Below are positions 1 to 8,036 of a stretch of DNA of 21,561 nucleotides, piece by piece; position 1 is the stretch's first letter, and each line of letters starts with the position of its first letter. The notes beneath the pieces are model-generated. The model ran no database searches, was not told the origin of the DNA, and saw only the letters and a list, made by a program, of their open reading frames with translations. The DNA lies in contig DAPKRQ010000261.1 in the NCBI GenBank assembly GCA_031800475.1, forward strand, positions 1 to 21,561, read 5' to 3'. The DNA comes from Kuafuiihalomonas phototrophica. GTDB lineage: Bacteria > Myxococcota > Kuafuiibacteriia > Kuafuiibacteriales > Kuafuiibacteriaceae. The position numbers and the translations under genes are program-made.

Positions 1-1443
1 GAGGCGGTCGGGCGGGACCATCGGGGGCGGCGTGGCTGCGGAGGGGACGCGCCAGGGGGTGTGGACCTCGGCGTCCGGTACGTCTTTCAAGTCGGGCAGC
101 CAGCGCCGCACGAACGCTCCGTCGGGGTCGTAGTCTCGACCCTGCTTGACCACATTGAACACCCGATCCCGGGGATCCGTGGCCACACCCGCCACGTACT
201 GCCAGTTTCCCCAATTGGAGCAGGGATCGTAGTCGACCAGCTGCGCCTCGAAGTGCGCCGCCCCCCACCGCCAGTCGACCCCCAACGTCTTCGCCAAGAA
301 CGAGGCCACGTTTTGCCGACCACGGTTCGACATGAAGCCCGTGGCGCCGAGCTCCCGCATGAACGCGTCCACGAACGGGTAGCCCGTCTCTCCCCGCACC
401 CACGTATCGAACATGGACCTGTCTTCTTTCCAAGATACGACACGTCTCCCGATCCCACTGCGGCGAAACAGGCGTGACCCCTCCCGAAGTCCGAGGAACT
501 TGAAGTAGTCCCGCCACAAAAGCTCGAAGACGAGCCAATACGTCGACTCGTTCGCACCGCGCTCCGCCTCGTAGGCTCGGACCGCCTCCAATACCGTGCG
601 TGCAGACAAGCAGCCGAGCGCGAGCCACGGCGACAGCTTGCTGGAGTCTTCCGCACGCAGTAGCCCGTTGCGTGTTTCTTTGTAGGTGCCGAGAGCGTCC
701 GACTCGAAGATCCACTGCCGAAGGCGTTCGAGCCCCGCATCTTCGCCTCCCCGAAACTCCATGAGCCCCCGCGGGTCCGGCGGCACGTCGTCAATTCCCA
801 GGTCGGACAGTCCCGGTATCGCCCCGGGTGAAAGGTCGAATCCCCGGTCGCCTCCACCCTTGTCCCCTTCTGAAGATGCCGTTTTCGCGGGGTGCGATGG
901 CCGGGAAGGCACCGGCACTCGAGCGGGAGCCGCCAGCGCTTCTCGCACGAACCATCGCGCCTCCACCTTCTTTCGAAAGGATGTAAATCCATTCGGCATA
1001 TCTTCGATGAAAAAGGGAAGATCCTCCCGGTGAAGCAGAGGCTCGCCGAACTGAAGTTGCAGCCTCACCCCATCGGGCAAAGCGTCCCGCACCCTCGCCA
1101 TGTCCTGCCGTTCGTCGTGAGCGCAAGACTCGTGAGCCACCACTGTCTCGGCGCGGAACGCTCGCACCACGTCCGGCACCACCCGTTCCGGAGTGCCGAC
1201 TCGGACCCACAGCTCGCCCCCGCGAGCGCGCAGAGACTCCCGCAGCGATTGCAGCGACTGTAACCAGAAGCGAGCGCGGTGGACCCCCATTCGCGACCGT
1301 CCCGTCAGCGGATCGTTGTCCCAGAGCCGGGGATCCAAAACGACCAGAGGAACTGCCGGCGCACCTGCATCCAGCGCTCGCCGCAGGGGCAAGTGGTCGT
1401 GCACTCGAAGGTCTGCTCGAAACCAGACGACCGTTGGTCCCAT
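1..1443 (-). CDS. DASH-type cryptochrome / deoxyribodipyrimidine photolyase (3' end outside window)
   Basis: A flavoprotein of the cryptochrome/photolyase superfamily, expected to bind FAD and an antenna cofactor and to use blue light, with DASH members repairing pyrimidine dimers mainly in single-stranded DNA. The frame is open for 481 codons and leaves the window without a stop, so the C-terminus is missing. The N-terminus (GPTVVWFRADLRVHDHLPLR) is the alpha/beta antenna-domain start. The FAD-binding half contains LLWRDYFKFL, GFMSNRGRQNVASFL and SNWGNWQYVAGVATDPR, a signature that matches the DASH branch best. A low-complexity Ser/Gly/Asp linker near residues 180-210 separates the halves. 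The ATG at 1443 gives the usual family start. An in-frame ATG at 1473 would add ten residues, and neither has a clear ribosome-binding site. It is divergent from the DUF2237 gene across about 150 bp. Exact subfamily is inferred from motifs only. Confidence 0.93.
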   Translation of the reverse strand, partial: MGPTVVWFRADLRVHDHLPLRRALDAGAPAVPLVVLDPRLWDNDPLTGRSRMGVHRARFWLQSLQSLRESLRARGGELWVRVGTPERVVPDVVRAFRAETVVAHESCAHDERQDMARVRDALPDGVRLQLQFGEPLLHREDLPFFIEDMPNGFTSFRKKVEARWFVREALAAPARVPVPSRPSHPAKTASSEGDKGGGDRGFDLSPGAIPGLSDLGIDDVPPDPRGLMEFRGGEDAGLERLRQWIFESDALGTYKETRNGLLRAEDSSKLSPWLALGCLSARTVLEAVRAYEAERGANESTYWLVFELLWRDYFKFLGLREGSRLFRRSGIGRRVVSWKEDRSMFDTWVRGETGYPFVDAFMRELGATGFMSNRGRQNVASFLAKTLGVDWRWGAAHFEAQLVDYDPCSNWGNWQYVAGVATDPRDRVFNVVKQGRDYDPDGAFVRRWLPDLKDVPDAEVHTPWRVPSAATPPPMVPPDRL

Positions 1444-1597
1444 TTCAAGAGCTTGGCGGCAGCCGGGTGCCATCCGACACTACGAAACGGGCAGCTTTCG
1501 GTATTTTCGTCGAACTCACCGGCACTCGAACGAACATTTCCGAAAGACTGTCGCTTTGAACTTCGAGCGGGGCATGGGTTCGATCCACTCTCCACCC

Positions 1598-2092
1598 ATG
1601 TTGAACATCCTCGTTTTGTCCCTCGTCGCGGCCGCGAACGGTTCGGACGCCCAGCCGCCGGAAGCGCCGCCTGTGCGCAGCGCGGCAGGTACGCCTCTGA
1701 AGACCTGTTCCAAAGACCCGGCGACCGGCTGGTTTCGCGATGGCACCTGCCGAACCGGGCCCCGGGACCGCGGGGTTCACGTGGTTTGCGCTCAGGTGAC
1801 GGCCGCGTTTTTGCAGTTTTCGAAGGATCGCGGCAATGACCTCTTCACTCCATCTCCCGAGCATCGCTTCCCGGGCCTGAAGGCGGGCGACCGATGGTGC
1901 TTGTGCGCTGCCCGATGGGCCGAGGCCGAGCAAGCCGGGGTGGCTCCGCCAGTCCTGCTCGAGGCGAGCCACGAAAAGGTACTCGACCTGGTCCCCGAAG
2001 ACACGCTGAAAGCCCATGCCATCGAGGCGTCCAAGTCCCCATCCGCCTCCGGCGGGCAAGCGAGGGATCAAACGAGCGCGAAGGTTCGATAG
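1598..2092 (+). CDS. DUF2237 family protein with N-terminal hydrophobic segment
   Basis: A 164-aa member of the uncharacterised DUF2237 family. Residues 32-140 carry the family pattern: a Cys near LKTCSKDPATGWFRDGTCRTG, then DRGVHVVCAQVT, FLQFSKDRGNDL, FPGLKAGDRWCLCAARW and PPVLLEASHEKVL. Conserved cysteines fall at about 37, 51, 64, 101 and 103, which suggests metal binding or disulfide chemistry, but no function is established. The family usually begins close to the LKTC block. Here about 30 residues precede it, starting MLNILVLSLVAAANGSDA, which resembles a short signal peptide without the usual basic residue. The alternative ATG at 1574 sits behind a better purine-rich stretch (GAGCGGGG) and would add eight residues. 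The last 25 bp overlap the convergent heme-oxygenase-like gene. Confidence 0.85.
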   Translation: MLNILVLSLVAAANGSDAQPPEAPPVRSAAGTPLKTCSKDPATGWFRDGTCRTGPRDRGVHVVCAQVTAAFLQFSKDRGNDLFTPSPEHRFPGLKAGDRWCLCAARWAEAEQAGVAPPVLLEASHEKVLDLVPEDTLKAHAIEASKSPSASGGQARDQTSAKVR

Positions 2093-2718
2093 AAGGCACG
2101 GGCGAAACGCTGCTCCATGCCGTGGGCGCGTACCGCCTCGTCCCGCAGTCGACTCGCCAAAGCCGGCGGCAGGTCCATTTTCGCGACGGCGTCGAAGAAT
2201 GGGTCGAGAAGCTCGGGACTGGCTCGAAACAAAGGCGCGGCGGGAGCGGTATCCAGCAAAAACCGGGTCAAGCAGCCGACCGGTCCCGGTCCCAGCGGGT
2301 CACGCAGCGCTCGGGCATGATGGTGGGCAAGCAGCAAAAACGGTTCCTGGTCAGCCAACTCTTCGATGCGCGTCACGATCCGCTGGGCCTCCTCCGACAG
2401 CGGATGTTCGGGATCGATGGCCCCCCACTGACGCAGCTCGGCCCGCAACCAGGACGACGCCGAGTGGGCCCGCACGTTGCGGAGCACCGGGATCCGAGTC
2501 CGGCCGGCCGCCGCGTCGAGTGTCTGGGACAACCGGTGCAGTTCTTGGAGCAGACTGGCGTATAGCGTGAACTGCGGGCGAGCCGTGAGCAGCCGGTCCG
2601 CCAGCTGAATCGCCCGATCCGACCGATCGTCCACTTCCCAGCCGTCGGTGGATGCATGCCGAGGGGCCATGGACATCGTTGTGGGAGTCGACCCGAGCGC
2701 CGTCAACGTAAGCAGCAT
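2068..2718 (-). CDS. Heme-oxygenase-like helical protein lacking the heme-ligand motifs
   Basis: A 216-aa mostly helical protein. From about residue 45 it follows the heme-oxygenase layout: FTLYASLLQELHRLSQTLD (core helix), a middle stretch ending RIEELADQEPFLLLAHHHAR, and a C-terminal helix LASRLRDEAVRAHGMEQRF. In true heme oxygenases a proximal His lies early and a GD-x-SGGQ stretch forms the distal helix. Here the aligned early segment (DDRSDRAIQLAD) has no His and the distal stretch reads RDPLGPGPV, so heme cleavage is doubtful. The ATG at 2718 follows GGAGG at about 11-nt spacing. The frame stays open further upstream, but that would run into the divergent peroxidase, so it was rejected. 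The first residues are hydrophobic and could be a weak leader. Fold assignment is by pattern only and needs a profile search. Confidence 0.6.
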   Translation of the reverse strand: MLLTLTALGSTPTTMSMAPRHASTDGWEVDDRSDRAIQLADRLLTARPQFTLYASLLQELHRLSQTLDAAAGRTRIPVLRNVRAHSASSWLRAELRQWGAIDPEHPLSEEAQRIVTRIEELADQEPFLLLAHHHARALRDPLGPGPVGCLTRFLLDTAPAAPLFRASPELLDPFFDAVAKMDLPPALASRLRDEAVRAHGMEQRFARAFYRTFALV

Positions 2719-2859
2719 CCGCCGAGTCGCCTCCGTTCGAAACGCGCGATTCTCCCCTCGGCGACGCGAGAAAACCGTCGGGGAGCGTGTTGCCCGCGCC
2801 GGAATGGTCGGCTTCGAATTTTGGTGCCTCGTGGCGCGTTTCGAAGCAGACATCGCGCC

Positions 2860-3339
2860 ATGGCCTTTCACGACTTCTCCATGGAGCAAATCGACGGGAC
2901 GCCCCGAAACCTGGGCGACTACCGGGGCAAGGTGTGTCTCGTGGTCAACGTCGCCAGCCAATGCGGTCTGACGCCGCAGTACGGGGCCCTCCAAGCGCTG
3001 TACGAGCGCTTCGCCGACCGGGGCTTCGAGGTGCTGGGCTTCCCCGCCAACGAATTCGGCGCCCAGGAGCCCGGAAGCAACGGCGAGATCCAGCAGTTCT
3101 GCCAGACCCGCTACGGCGTCAGCTTTCCCATGTTCGCCAAAATCCCGGTCAAGGGGCCCCACATGCATCCCCTCTACCGCTGGCTGCTGGAAAATGGCCC
3201 CCGAGGCGACGACATCGAGTGGAATTTCGCGAAGTTCTTGATCGGCAAAGACGGCGAGATCCTCGAGCGCTTCGCGCCGACGACGGCTCCGGACGACCCT
3301 GAGGTGGTGGCGGCGATCGAGTCGGCCCTATCCCGCTGA
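2860..3339 (+). CDS. Glutathione peroxidase family protein (cysteine type)
   Basis: A thiol peroxidase that reduces hydrogen peroxide and lipid hydroperoxides, in bacteria usually using thioredoxin or glutathione. The 159 residues match the family length. The catalytic set is visible: Cys35 in NVASQCGLTPQY, Gln69 in FPANEFGAQEPGSN, and Trp121-Asn122 in IEWNFAKFLIG. It is a Cys rather than a selenocysteine enzyme. A second Cys at 81 (EIQQFCQTRYGVSFPMF) is in the helix region where second cysteines occur in Cys-type members. There is no signal peptide, so it should be cytoplasmic. The ATG at 2860 starts the canonical MAFHDFSMEQIDG; the ribosome-binding site is weak. It is divergent from the heme-oxygenase-like gene across 141 bp, so the two may share a control region. 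Confidence 0.95.
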   Translation: MAFHDFSMEQIDGTPRNLGDYRGKVCLVVNVASQCGLTPQYGALQALYERFADRGFEVLGFPANEFGAQEPGSNGEIQQFCQTRYGVSFPMFAKIPVKGPHMHPLYRWLLENGPRGDDIEWNFAKFLIGKDGEILERFAPTTAPDDPEVVAAIESALSR

Positions 3340-3466
3340 ACGAACACCCGAGCCAACCGCACCGCGCTCCGGGCCCGCCGACGGCTCCGGGTCATCCGGC
3401 CGACCGGGCTCGTCACGCCCTCGTACCGACCGTTCCCAAGTCGTGACACATGCGGCCAGTCGGTCC

Positions 3467-3487
3467 CCGGAAAACCGGGTTTTCGGG
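3467..3487 (+). terminator. Possible hairpin between peroxidase and DHOD-like gene
   Basis: An imperfect inverted repeat, GAAAAC-CGG-GTTTTC flanked by further GC pairs with one mismatch. A shorter alternative fold, CCCGG-AAAA-CCGGG followed by TTTT, would look like a small intrinsic terminator for the peroxidase. The stem is short, and an operator for the downstream gene is equally possible. Confidence 0.3.
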
Positions 3488-3528
3488 CTGGCACGACTCT
3501 TCCTGAGACTGGCGGAGGAGCACTCTAG

Positions 3529-4545
3529 ATGGACCTGTCGATCGACTACATGGGCCTCACCTTGGACAGCCCCCTGGTGGCGGCCGCATCCCCTTTGACC
3601 TCGACCGTGCCCAAACTGAAAGAGCTCGAAGAAGCCGGCGCTGCCGCGGTGGTCCTTTTTTCCCTCTTCGAAGAGCAACTTCAGCACGCGCCCGACGTCC
3701 TGCTGCGGAGGCTGAGCGCCGACGGTGGCTCCTACGCGGAAACCGTGAGCCACGAGCGCGGGCACGAACGGTTGAAACTGGGCCCCGAGGGATACGTCGA
3801 CTTCGTTCGAAAAGCCAAAGAGACCCTCAACATTCCCGTCATCGCGTCGATCAACGCCTGCCATCCTCCCCTGTGGAGCGCTTTCCCGAGACGCCTGCAG
3901 GATGCCGGCGCGGACGCGATCGAGCTGAATCTGTACTTCGTGGCTTCCCAGCCCGATGAGTCGGGGCTCCAGGTCGAGCAAAGATACCTCGACGTGCTCG
4001 ACGTAGTGCGGAGCGCTACTTCACTGCCGCTGGCGGTGAAGATCAGTCCCTTCTTTTCGAGCATCCCGCACATCTGCGCCCAGTTCGCAGATTCGGGCGC
4101 CCAGGCGGTCGTGCTCTTCAATCGATTCTATCAACCGGACCTCGACATCGAGACGAACCGGGTCAAGACTTCTCTGCATTTGAGCGATCCAAATGAGCTC
4201 CTCTTGCGGCTTCGTTGGCTGTCGATTCTTTACGGCAGAACGCGTTGCGATCTCGCGGCAACCGGCGGGATTCACCACGCCCAGGACGTCCTAAAGGCGG
4301 TCAAATGCGGAGCCCGGACCACCATGCTGTGCTCCACCCTGCTGCGGCATGGCCCGACGCGAATCGGCGCAGTGCGCCGGGGACTGTCGTCGTGGATGGC
4401 GGCTCACGACGTCACGCGGCTTCGGGACCTGGTCGGGTCCGCCAGCCAAATGAAACGGGCCGACCCCGAGGCCTTCGAACGGGCGCAGTACCTCAAGACC
4501 CTCAACAGCTGGCGAGAGGATTTCAACGAGCTCGAGACCTTCTGA
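3529..4545 (+). CDS. Dihydroorotate dehydrogenase-like flavoprotein (pyrD paralogue)
   Basis: A 338-aa TIM-barrel flavoprotein of the DHOD-like family, typically annotated dihydroorotate dehydrogenase-like protein and often found away from pyrimidine genes. The barrel start LDSPLVAAASPLTSTVPKLK, the strand IPVIASINACHPPLW, the strand AGADAIELNLYF, the strand LPLAVKISPFF and the FMN-phosphate region LAATGGIHHAQDVLKAVKCGA are all present. True class-1 enzymes follow the ELN strand with a loop like SCPN and carry the catalytic Cys/Ser nearby. Here that loop reads YFVASQPDESG with no Cys, so orotate formation is unlikely and the substrate is unknown. The start is supported by GGAGGAGC about 8 nt before the ATG. 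It is followed by a 123-bp gap before the secretion-like operon. Confidence 0.9.
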   Translation: MDLSIDYMGLTLDSPLVAAASPLTSTVPKLKELEEAGAAAVVLFSLFEEQLQHAPDVLLRRLSADGGSYAETVSHERGHERLKLGPEGYVDFVRKAKETLNIPVIASINACHPPLWSAFPRRLQDAGADAIELNLYFVASQPDESGLQVEQRYLDVLDVVRSATSLPLAVKISPFFSSIPHICAQFADSGAQAVVLFNRFYQPDLDIETNRVKTSLHLSDPNELLLRLRWLSILYGRTRCDLAATGGIHHAQDVLKAVKCGARTTMLCSTLLRHGPTRIGAVRRGLSSWMAAHDVTRLRDLVGSASQMKRADPEAFERAQYLKTLNSWREDFNELETF

Positions 4546-4634
4546 TCCCGTGTGGGAAAGAACCCGCGGAACTAAAAATCCAGTAATTTCAGACCCCTAC
4601 GCAACCACGAACCCCGAAACACGAGACTGAATTG

Positions 4635-4650
4635 ACGACATGAATGTCGT
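4635..4650. promoter_or_regulatory. 16-bp palindrome, candidate operator of the secretion-like operon
   Basis: A perfect inverted repeat ACGACAT-GA-ATGTCGT, 18 bp before the start codon of the first operon gene and overlapping a TTGACG that could be read as a -35 element. Its size suits a dimeric winged-helix regulator such as the one encoded by the last gene of the operon. No convincing -10 box was found at the standard spacing, so the promoter position is not settled. Confidence 0.45.
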
Positions 4651-4668
4651 GGTTTAGGGCTCCGCTCC

Positions 4669-6720
4669 ATGACGGAACCCGAACCCGGACCGGACCACGG
4701 CGCACTGCTGCAAGCCGTCACGGCTCTCGTGACCGATCCGAGCACCACCCCCGCGCAGCTGCGGGCGGCGGTCGAGGAACGCACGGAGGGCGGCTCCCCC
4801 ATCGACCAACTCCGCAATGTGGCAGCCAAATTGGGACTGGAGCTGGACGTCCTCTCCATGTCTCCACGATTCGTCGACGGCGCAGCCCACCTGGGACACG
4901 TCCTCTTGTGGTCCCCGAGCCATCGAGCCTTCGTGGAAGTGGAGCCATCGCGCCGCCGAACCACCACCGTGCGCGTCTTGTCCGGACCCAAATCGAAACC
5001 CCTCGAGTTGGAGGCCGGCGGTTTGGCTGTGTTCTTGGGCGTCGACGAGACCACGGAAGTCTCCGTCGTGCACGCCCGCGAAGTGAGCCCGCTTCAGTCC
5101 TTGGCGCGGCGACCGAGCGATTCTCCGTCCCCCTGGCGTCGCCTGGGGGCACTCGTCCGAAAAGAACGAAAGGACCTGTGGCTTGCAGTACTCTATGCAG
5201 TCGGAGTCGGCGTGCTTTCATTGGCCGTACCGATCGCGGTCCAATCGCTGTTTGATACCGTCTCCTTCGGAACCGTCACCCAGCCGGTCGTGGTCCTAGG
5301 CGCCATCCTGATGGTAGCCCTGGCTTGCGCGGCGGTTCTCATGGCCTTCGAACACGTGATCCTCGAATGGATCGGACGTCGGATCTTCGTCAGTTCGTCG
5401 ACCGATTTCGGCAGCCGAGCCGCCCGTATCGACGCGGGCCTCCACCACCGCCAGCACATGCCGGAACTATTCAACCGCTTCTTCGACGTGGTGACGGTCG
5501 AAAAGAGCCTGGTCAAACTGGCTTTCGACGGTCTGTCCTCGGCTCTTCAGATTTTGGTTGGGCTGACGCTCCTCGCAATCTACCACCCCTTCCTGCTGGC
5601 GTTCGCTGCTACGTTGCTCGGAGTTCTGGCATTCATCACGATCGTCCTCGGCCGGGGCGCAATTCGCAGCGCCATCGCCGAATCCAAGGCCAAGTATAAG
5701 ATGGCCGACTGGATCCAGAACGTGGCTGGCACGCCCAGCACCTTCCGCTCCCGAACCGGACAAGCCTTCGCCTGGGAAAAGACCGAGTACTTGGTGCACC
5801 ACTGGCTGGATGCGCGCGGTGAGCACTTCAAGGTGAAGCTGCGCCAGATCGTGGCCATGTTGATGCTTCAGGTGCTCTCTACCGTCCTGCTCTTGATGGT
5901 CGGTGGCCTTTTGGTCATCGAGGGCCAGCTCACCCTTGGGCAACTGGTGGCGGCAGAGATCTTGATGGCCCTGACCGTGGCCTCCTTGGCCAAGATGCGA
6001 ACGCTCTACGGCACCACCTACGACCTGCTCGCGTCTCTCGACAAGTATGGCAACATTCTCGACCCGTCCTTGACACCGATGCGGGACACGCAGCTGAGCC
6101 CGGTCTCGGAAGGGCTTCATCTCGAGATCCAGACTCCCGACGGTCAGCTGACGCTGGAACCAGGCGAGCGACTGGCCGTACTGGCTCACCGCTACGGAGA
6201 CGTAGAGCAGCTCGTCGAACGAATCCTCGGCCTCAGCGACAGCCCGAACACCAAGGTTCGTCTCGACCATCGTCCAGTCGGCGACCTGGATCCGGGGAGT
6301 GTCGGGGATCATGTCATGATCCTCCGTTCCGAGGAGTTGTTCGCAGGCACCGTACGCGAAAATCTGACCCTCGGTCTCAACTGGGTCCGCAGCGACCGCT
6401 TATGGGAGGTGCTCCGCAGTGTGGGGCTCGCGGACCGGGTTCGAGAGCTGGATAACCGACTCGAAACCAAACTGCTACCTGGAGGGCGGCCCTTCTCTCG
6501 AGACGAGCGTGTTGCTCTGCTGGCAGCACGCGCCTTGATCGTTCAACCGAAGCTCCTGATCCTCCCGCAGACTTTGGATCTACTCAGCCGAAGCCAGCGG
6601 AAACAGATGATGAACCTCATCGGTGACCGCCGCCATGGGTGGAGTGTGCTGATTCTGACCGAACAAGCGGACGTGGTCGACGGCATGGGCCGGCAACCGA
6701 TCAAAGAGGTGGTGGCGTGA
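4669..6720 (+). CDS. HlyB-like type I secretion ABC half-transporter with degenerate ATPase domain
   Basis: A 683-aa inner-membrane half-transporter with the layout of HlyB/peptidase-like exporters. Residues about 45-135 form an N-terminal domain resembling a catalytically dead C39 peptidase-like domain (DQLRNVAAKLGLELDVLS, then HLGHVLLWSPSHRAFVEVE; no catalytic Cys). About six membrane helices lie between 168 and 440. Residues 480-683 align by shape to an ABC ATPase, but all active motifs are gone. The Walker A slot reads LAHRYGDVEQL (no GxGKS/T). The Q-loop Gln is Arg in ILRSEELFAGTVREN. The LSGGQ signature is FSRDE. Walker B ends LLILPQ instead of LLILDE. The H-switch region reads ILTEQ. 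The frame is intact and strong structural echoes remain (ELFAGTVRENLTLG, LLPGGRPFS, ALLAARALIVQPKLLIL). It overlaps the HlyD gene by GTGA. Transport powered by this protein alone is unlikely. Confidence 0.92.
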   Translation: MTEPEPGPDHGALLQAVTALVTDPSTTPAQLRAAVEERTEGGSPIDQLRNVAAKLGLELDVLSMSPRFVDGAAHLGHVLLWSPSHRAFVEVEPSRRRTTTVRVLSGPKSKPLELEAGGLAVFLGVDETTEVSVVHAREVSPLQSLARRPSDSPSPWRRLGALVRKERKDLWLAVLYAVGVGVLSLAVPIAVQSLFDTVSFGTVTQPVVVLGAILMVALACAAVLMAFEHVILEWIGRRIFVSSSTDFGSRAARIDAGLHHRQHMPELFNRFFDVVTVEKSLVKLAFDGLSSALQILVGLTLLAIYHPFLLAFAATLLGVLAFITIVLGRGAIRSAIAESKAKYKMADWIQNVAGTPSTFRSRTGQAFAWEKTEYLVHHWLDARGEHFKVKLRQIVAMLMLQVLSTVLLLMVGGLLVIEGQLTLGQLVAAEILMALTVASLAKMRTLYGTTYDLLASLDKYGNILDPSLTPMRDTQLSPVSEGLHLEIQTPDGQLTLEPGERLAVLAHRYGDVEQLVERILGLSDSPNTKVRLDHRPVGDLDPGSVGDHVMILRSEELFAGTVRENLTLGLNWVRSDRLWEVLRSVGLADRVRELDNRLETKLLPGGRPFSRDERVALLAARALIVQPKLLILPQTLDLLSRSQRKQMMNLIGDRRHGWSVLILTEQADVVDGMGRQPIKEVVA

Positions 6721-8036
6721 GCATCGCAAGCGCGACACGGGCAGTAAACCTTGCCGAACGGACCGTCACCCCCGCCGGGGTTCGAATTCCGGCTTGGGGG
6801 GTAGCCGCGGCCTTCGTCATCTTCGTGACCGGTGCGGCATTCGCTCCGTGGCAGCAGTCGGTATCCGGAAAGGGACGGGTCATCGCGTACTCGCCCACGG
6901 AACGTGAGCAGAGGGTCGAAGCGCCGATCAAAGGACGCTTGACCCGCTGGCACGTCATCGAAGGAGACGTGGTTCAGGCGGGGGACCTGCTGGTAGAACT
7001 CGTCGACATCGACCCGGACTACGCCGAGCGACTCATGTCCCAGTTGGACGCCGCCCGAGCCCGCCGGGATGCTGCCGAAGAGGAGACGAAGGCCTACGAA
7101 CGTCAGGCCACTTCCCTCGAAGAAGCCCGGAAGATGGCGCAGAATGCCGCTGCACTCAAGGTGCGAATGGCAGGCCAGAAGATCCAAGCGGCCCGCCAGA
7201 AGCTCGAAGCAGCCAAAGCCCGGGTCGAAACGGCGAAAAAGAACGCAGCGCGGAAGCGACAGCTTCACGAACGGGGCTTGGCTTCGACCCGCGAGGTCGA
7301 ACTCGCGGACCTCGAGCTGGCGAATGCCGAGGCCGAAGCCAACACCGCTCGCGCAAACCTCAACGGGGCCCGGGCAGAGCGAACGTCGCTCCAAGCGGAT
7401 CGACTGCGCAAGAATGCCGCAGACATGGCCAAAGTCACCAAGGCCAAAGCGGCCGCTCGCAAGGCGTCCTCGGAACTCGCCAAGGCCCAGGTCGATGTTC
7501 GCAAGCTAGAATCCGAGGTCGCCCGGCAGGACGCTCGGCGGGTTCTCGCCCCCCGAGCCGGCACCGTGCTCCAGGTTTTCATGGCCGAGGGAGAGCTGGT
7601 CAAAGTGGGCGACGAGCTCGCTCGGATCGTTCCGCTGACCGAAGAACGGGCGGTGGAGCTTTGGATCGACGGCAACGATGCCCCGCTGGTGAGCGAAGGT
7701 CGTCGGGTGCGCGTGCAGTTCGAGGGTTGGCCTGCCGTGCAGTTCGTCGGGTGGCCATCCGTCGCGGTCGGTACCTTTCCCGGCAAGGTGGCGTTCGTGG
7801 ATACGTTTAGTCGAAAGAACGGCCAGTTCCGGGTGGTTGTCCGTCCTGATCCCGAAGCCGAACAGGAATGGCCAGCCACGCAGTACCTGCGTCAGGGTAC
7901 AAACTCCAAGGGTTGGTTCTTGCTCGAGCAGGTTCCGCTGGGGTACGAGCTCTGGCGTCGCTTCAACGGATTCCCCGTTACCATCGAAGCTCCCTCTTCG
8001 TCGCAGGCAGGCAAGGCACTTCTGAAGCGAAAATGA
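6717..8036 (+). CDS. HlyD-family periplasmic adaptor protein
   Basis: A 439-aa membrane-fusion protein that should bridge the inner-membrane component and the TolC-like channel. A short cytoplasmic N-terminus is followed by one membrane helix at about 26-45. Two half-lipoyl motifs (QRVEAPIKGRLTRWHVIEGD near 66-84, RRVLAPRAGTVLQVFMAEGE near 275-293) flank a long Ala/Lys/Glu/Arg-rich coiled-coil hairpin at about 100-275. A beta-barrel part follows (VELWIDGNDAPLVSEGRRV). After it comes a tail of roughly 90 residues rich in Trp/Phe/Pro, with FEGWPAVQFVGWPSVAVG and LEQVPLGYELWRRFNGFP. The GTG start at 6717 overlaps the ABC stop as GTGA and is preceded by GAGGTGG. The start of the TolC gene overlaps its stop as ATGA, so expression should be coupled. 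Confidence 0.95.
   Translation: MSIASATRAVNLAERTVTPAGVRIPAWGVAAAFVIFVTGAAFAPWQQSVSGKGRVIAYSPTEREQRVEAPIKGRLTRWHVIEGDVVQAGDLLVELVDIDPDYAERLMSQLDAARARRDAAEEETKAYERQATSLEEARKMAQNAAALKVRMAGQKIQAARQKLEAAKARVETAKKNAARKRQLHERGLASTREVELADLELANAEAEANTARANLNGARAERTSLQADRLRKNAADMAKVTKAKAAARKASSELAKAQVDVRKLESEVARQDARRVLAPRAGTVLQVFMAEGELVKVGDELARIVPLTEERAVELWIDGNDAPLVSEGRRVRVQFEGWPAVQFVGWPSVAVGTFPGKVAFVDTFSRKNGQFRVVVRPDPEAEQEWPATQYLRQGTNSKGWFLLEQVPLGYELWRRFNGFPVTIEAPSSSQAGKALLKRK

Noticed and set aside
87..992. 301-codon minus-strand open frame
   Set aside because: Off-frame shadow of the cryptochrome/photolyase, whose true frame shows all family motifs.
2719..3168. N-terminal extension of the heme-oxygenase-like gene
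   Set aside because: It would run antisense through the glutathione peroxidase; the ATG at 2718 has its own GGAGG.
6639..6716. Earlier ATG for the HlyD gene
   Set aside because: It adds 26 unconserved residues inside the ABC gene; the GTG at 6717 has a good GAGGTGG and stop/start overlap.
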